A DNA stretch of 50,350 nt from Roseisolibacter agri (GTDB lineage: Bacteria; Gemmatimonadota; Gemmatimonadetes; Gemmatimonadales; Gemmatimonadaceae). The position numbers and the translations under genes are program-made. Location of the stretch: positions 1 to 50,350 of the forward strand of contig NZ_BRXS01000011.1 of the NCBI RefSeq assembly GCF_030159095.1. Direction: 5' to 3'. How positions within the stretch are numbered: position 1 is the stretch's first letter; every line of letters begins with the position of its first letter. This document shows, in pieces, positions 47,559 through 50,350 of this stretch. A model generated the notes under the pieces. It was not told the DNA's origin. It ran no database searches and saw only the letters and a program-made list of their open reading frames with translations.

Positions 47559-47604
47559 TCGAATCGGTCATGCGTATCGAAGTCGTCATGAGTATCGACT
47601 TCGA
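47559..47604. repeat. 18-bp direct repeats upstream of the LuxR-type gene
   Basis: TCGAATCGGTCATGCGTA (47559-47576) and TCGAAGTCGTCATGAGTA (47577-47594) are abutting 18-bp copies, followed by a partial third (TCGACTTCGACACG). CGTGTCGAA at the left and TTCGACACG at the right also make the whole block an inverted repeat. This looks like a multi-site operator. Confidence 0.6.
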
Positions 47605-47658
47605 CACGCGGGCCACGCGACACACCGCATCCACGGACCGCCTCGCACGGAGTCCCGC

Positions 47659-48756
47659 GTGCGCATCGCGCTGACGCCAGTCGAGACCGCACGACTCGGC
47701 GACGTGCTCTCGCTGCTGCTGTCGCCTCCCCTGCATCAGGACGCGGACTGCTGGCGCGCGGAGCTCGCCCGCCTGCTGCGCACGCTGATCGGCGCGCCGA
47801 TGGCAGCGCTGACCGTGGAGACCGCGGACGGCGCGCGCACCTACGGCGACGAGGTGGACCCGCGCGCCGTGCGCGCGTACGAGCACCGCTTCCGCGCGCT
47901 CGACCTCGGCCGCCACCGGCTGCGAGCGCTCGGCCTCGAGCTGTGGAGCCGCGAGCGGCTCTGGTCGCACGCCCAACTGCAGCAGAGCGAGTACTACAAC
48001 GACTTCGCGCGGCCGTATGCGCTGCACGATGCGGTGGGGCTCGCGGTCGAGCTGCGGAGCGCGCGCACGCACGTGATGGCCTCGCTGCTGCACGACCAGC
48101 CGGTGCGCAGCCCGACGCAGCGCGAGCGGCAGCTGGCGCTGCTCGGCCTCGTCCGCCCCGCGTTCCGCGCGGGCATGGTGGCACACCTGCGCGACGCGAC
48201 GGGCCCGCTGGCGGCGTGCCGCGATCCGCGCGCGGGGCTGATCGACGCGGCCGACGAGCCGCAGGCGCTGTACAGCCGCGACGGGGAGCTCCTCTACCGC
48301 AACCGCGCGATGGCGGCGGCGCTCGACGACGGCCACCGCGGCGCGCTGCGGCACGCGGTGTTCGAGGCGGTGCGCGCGGCGCTGGCCACGGCGGCGGACG
48401 CGCCCGACGCGCCGCGCGCCGCCACGCGCGCCGTGCGCACGGCCACGGCGACCTACCGCGTGCGGGCGGGCGTCGTGGTGAGCGACGCCGACGGGCGCGG
48501 CTCCTCCGTGCTCGTCTCGCTGCGCCGCCACGAGGCCGCGACGGCCACCGCCGACGAGCTGCGCGCGCGCTTCGGCCTCACGGGCCGCGAGGCGCAGGTC
48601 GCGGTGCTGCTGCTCCAGCGCCGCTCGAACGCGGAGATCGCCGAGGCGCTGGAGCTGAGCGAGCACACCGCGCGGCACCACACGGAGCGCGTCCTCCACA
48701 AGCTCGGCGTCAAGTCGCGGATGGCGCTGGCGGACGCCCTGACGGCGCCGCGCTGA
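47659..48756 (+). CDS. LuxR-family transcriptional regulator with N-terminal sensor region
   Basis: 365 aa from a GTG at 47659, with GGAG 6 nt upstream. The C-terminal ~60 residues are a LuxR/GerE helix-turn-helix: LTGREAQVAVLLLQRRSNAE then IAEALELSEHTARHHTERVLHKLGVKSRM. The N-terminal part (LARLLRTLIGAPMAALTVETADG, SEYYNDFARPYALHDAVGLAVEL) looks GAF-like, and ALYSRDGELLYRNRAMAAAL resembles a PAS fragment. There is no receiver Asp, so it probably senses a ligand rather than a phosphoryl signal. It may regulate itself and the divergent lipoprotein through the repeats in between. Confidence 0.85.
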   Translation: MRIALTPVETARLGDVLSLLLSPPLHQDADCWRAELARLLRTLIGAPMAALTVETADGARTYGDEVDPRAVRAYEHRFRALDLGRHRLRALGLELWSRERLWSHAQLQQSEYYNDFARPYALHDAVGLAVELRSARTHVMASLLHDQPVRSPTQRERQLALLGLVRPAFRAGMVAHLRDATGPLAACRDPRAGLIDAADEPQALYSRDGELLYRNRAMAAALDDGHRGALRHAVFEAVRAALATAADAPDAPRAATRAVRTATATYRVRAGVVVSDADGRGSSVLVSLRRHEAATATADELRARFGLTGREAQVAVLLLQRRSNAEIAEALELSEHTARHHTERVLHKLGVKSRMALADALTAPR

Positions 48757-48890
48757 GCGGGCACGGCCGCGGCGGCTGGCCCCGCGGCGCCTTGACGCCC
48801 CGTGCCCCGCCCGCTCATTTCGCGGCGTCCCGTCGCTCCCGGCGCCGCGTGTGCCGCGAGCGCGCCCGTCCCGACCTCCACCCGCCTCTC

Positions 48891-50054
48891 GTGGTCTCCT
48901 CCCGCGCCTCGACCTTCACGGAGAGCGTCATCCGCGAGATGACGCGCGTCGCGCAGCAGCACGGCGCGATCAACCTGGCCCAGGGCTTTCCCGACTTCCC
49001 GATGCCCGCGCCGATGAAGGACGCGGCCTGCGCGGCGATCCACGGGGACGTGAACCAGTACGCGATCACGTGGGGCACGCCCGCGCTGCGGCTGGCGATC
49101 GCCGAGAAGTACCGGCGGTGGTACGGGATCGAGGTGGACCCCGACCGCGAGGTCACGGTGACGTGCGGCGCGACCGAGGCGATGGCGGCGGTGTTCCTCG
49201 CGCTGGTCGATCCGGGCGACGAGGTCGTGGTGTTCGAGCCGTTCTACGAGAACTACGGCCCCGACGCCGTGCTCGCGGGCGCGAAGCCCGTGTTCGTGCC
49301 GCTCGTCGCGCCCGACTGGCGCATCGACGAGGAGCGGCTGCGGGCGGCGCTGGCGCGCCGGCCGAAGGCGCTCGTGCTCAACACGCCCCACAACCCCACG
49401 GGCAAGGTGTTCACGCGCGAGGAGGTGGACCTGATCGCGCGGCTGGTGATCGAGCACGACGTGCCGTGGGTGTTCACCGACGAGATCTACGAGCACATCG
49501 TCTACGCGGGGCACCACCACCCGATCGCGCAGTGGCCCGGGATGGCCGAGCGCACGGTGACGATCTCCGGGCTCTCCAAGACGTTCAGCTGCACGGGGTG
49601 GCGGCTCGGCTACGCGATCGCGCCGGCTGCGGCGTCGGGCGCGATCCGCAAGGTGCACGACTTCCTCACGGTGGGCGCGCCGGCGCCGCTGCAGGCCGCG
49701 GGCGCGGTGGGCATGGCGTTCGACGCCGACTACTTCAACCACCTCGCGATGGACTACCGCGCGCGGCGCGACCTGCTGTGCGGCGCGCTGGCCGAGGCAG
49801 GCTTCACCTTCACCGCGCCCGAAGGCGCGTACTACGTGCTGGCGGGCTACGGCGCCGTGCGCGAGGCGGTGGACGACGTGGCGTTCGCGAAGTGGCTGGC
49901 GGCGGACGTCGGCGTGGCGACGGTGCCGGGGTCGAGCTTCTACCGCAAGCGCGACGGCGCGGGGCGCGGCTTGGTGCGCTTCGCGTTCTGCAAGCGCGAG
50001 GAGACGCTGCAGGCCGCGGCGGACCGCCTGGCGGGGATCCGCGTCGGCGCGTAG
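48891..50054 (+). CDS. Class I/II PLP aminotransferase (methionine/kynurenine type)
   Basis: 387 aa from a GTG at 48891, chosen because it directly precedes the family N-terminus (SSRASTFTESVIREMTRVA); no clear RBS is seen and an upstream GTG is possible. Motifs: INLAQGFPDFPMP, YAITWGTPALRLAIAEKY, TCGATEAMAA, NTPHNPTGKVF (PLP Asn), FTDEIYEHIVY (PLP Asp/Tyr), and the PLP lysine in ISGLSKTFSCTGWRLGY; a C-terminal Arg in GLVRFAFCK binds the carboxylate. This set matches methionine aminotransferase YbdL and kynurenine aminotransferases. In bacteria it could close methionine salvage; no other salvage gene is nearby. Confidence 0.9.
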   Translation: MVSSRASTFTESVIREMTRVAQQHGAINLAQGFPDFPMPAPMKDAACAAIHGDVNQYAITWGTPALRLAIAEKYRRWYGIEVDPDREVTVTCGATEAMAAVFLALVDPGDEVVVFEPFYENYGPDAVLAGAKPVFVPLVAPDWRIDEERLRAALARRPKALVLNTPHNPTGKVFTREEVDLIARLVIEHDVPWVFTDEIYEHIVYAGHHHPIAQWPGMAERTVTISGLSKTFSCTGWRLGYAIAPAAASGAIRKVHDFLTVGAPAPLQAAGAVGMAFDADYFNHLAMDYRARRDLLCGALAEAGFTFTAPEGAYYVLAGYGAVREAVDDVAFAKWLAADVGVATVPGSSFYRKRDGAGRGLVRFAFCKREETLQAAADRLAGIRVGA

Positions 50055-50078
50055 CGCCTCGCACGGCCCCCGAATGCA

Positions 50079-50116
50079 CACGCGGCCGGTCGTCCAGCGG
50101 GACGACCGGCCGCGTG
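50079..50116. terminator. 17-bp GC-rich hairpin between converging genes
   Basis: CACGCGGCCGGTCGTCC (50079-50095), loop AGCG, then the exact complement (50100-50116). It lies 24 nt after the aminotransferase stop and 28 nt before the stop of the converging partial gene. Confidence 0.76.
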
Positions 50117-50144
50117 CCGCATACGCGATCGGATCAGTGCCGGC

Positions 50145-50350
50145 TCACGGCTGGACGACGCCGGCGGTGGCGCTCTCCACCGCCGTCAGGTCGGCGCCCG
50201 GCGTGCTGCCGCCGGTGCCCGCGCGGAAGTAGGCGCTCGTCGACGTCAGCCGCGCGTTCGCGACCGACACGCCGTTGACCGTGGCGCTCGTGATCCCCGC
50301 CAGCCCCGCCTCCGCCACGAAGCCGTTCGTGCTCGGATAGAGCCACACCG
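50145..50350 (-). CDS. C-terminal part of an unidentified protein (partial)
   Basis: About 68 residues of a minus-strand frame that enters from the right edge and stops at 50145. Visible sequence: WLYPSTNGFVAEAGLAGI then TSATVNGVSVANARLTSTSAY and ends AVESATAGVVQP. It is Ser/Thr/Ala/Gly-rich with a beta-strand pattern, as in secreted or surface proteins. It is preferred over the overlapping frame because the stop is spaced normally from the shared terminator. No family is recognised and the start is outside the window. Confidence 0.55.
   Translation of the reverse strand, partial: VWLYPSTNGFVAEAGLAGITSATVNGVSVANARLTSTSAYFRAGTGGSTPGADLTAVESATAGVVQP

Larger units (their letters stand above)
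47237..47658. other. Gene-free divergent regulatory region
   Basis: This 422-bp region separates the minus-strand lipoprotein gene from the plus-strand LuxR-type gene. It holds a palindrome at 47407-47425, a possible plus-strand promoter at 47451-47479 and an 18-bp direct repeat at 47559-47594. It is also notably rich in CGCATGC/GCATCAC-like words. No protein-coding frame with an RBS was found. Confidence 0.6.

Overview
The window is a GC-rich, densely packed bacterial chromosome segment. I think it comes from the phylum Gemmatimonadota, probably Gemmatimonadaceae (Gemmatirosa/Roseisolibacter-like). The reasons are the base composition and codon use, the Gram-negative envelope genes (LpxL-type acyltransferase, MsbA-type exporter, Omp85-type barrel), the many lipoproteins and secreted peptidases, the lysine/alanine-rich histone H1-like protein, and a PorX-type response regulator. 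This is an inference from gene style; no database was searched. No phage, insertion sequence, CRISPR array or tRNA was seen.

Layout. Bases 1-93 are the 5′ end of a 23S rRNA gene on the minus strand, with its own promoter and no 16S gene upstream. Next come an RlmI-like 23S rRNA methyltransferase and MutM. They are followed by a methyltransferase-fold protein, a 53-residue protein behind a strongly structured leader, and the histone-like protein (0.6-4.4 kb). The 5.0-8.5 kb block holds an SDR protein and a threonine catabolism unit (tdh, a small ankyrin protein, kbl). The 8.8-18.2 kb block holds a HIRAN-like protein, a large secreted M14 peptidase, a small exported protein, 3-methyladenine glycosylase, a remarkable NYN/LOTUS/RG-rich protein, an acyl-CoA ligase and YjbQ. 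At 18.3-22.8 kb an NtrY-like kinase and an NtrC-like sigma54 activator flank three related single-TM coiled-coil proteins. At 23.0-26.2 kb lie an Omp85-type barrel, a DUF4390-like protein and an HNH endonuclease.

From 32.0 down to 26.4 kb a minus-strand run encodes PBP1A, a PHP protein, an amidohydrolase and IlvE. tyrS (plus) is followed by a minus-strand operon running from 43.15 down to 33.55 kb: PorX-like regulator, MsbA-like exporter, glycosyltransferase, LpxL-like acyltransferase, DppC-like permease, class V aminotransferase, lipoprotein, M20 peptidase. Most of its junctions are 1-4 nt overlaps, so translation is probably coupled. yebC-ruvC-ruvA follow, then two paralogous lipoproteins, a third lipoprotein divergent from a LuxR-type regulator, a methionine/kynurenine-type aminotransferase, and the C-terminal end of one more protein.

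Three things stand out beyond ordinary genes. (1) Two unrelated dispersed repeat families occur twice each: a long imperfect hairpin between convergent genes (8.55 and 33.41 kb), and a mirrored array of 4 x 15 bp, spacer, 4 x 15 bp (17.66 and 43.18 kb). (2) The kinase/activator pair encloses three paralogous membrane proteins sharing one near-identical 34-residue C-terminal signature. (3) A 757-residue NYN nuclease-type protein combines LOTUS-like domains with RG-rich and histone-like disordered tails. Several convergent gene pairs are separated by perfect GC-rich palindromes without a T tract, which look like the local terminator style.
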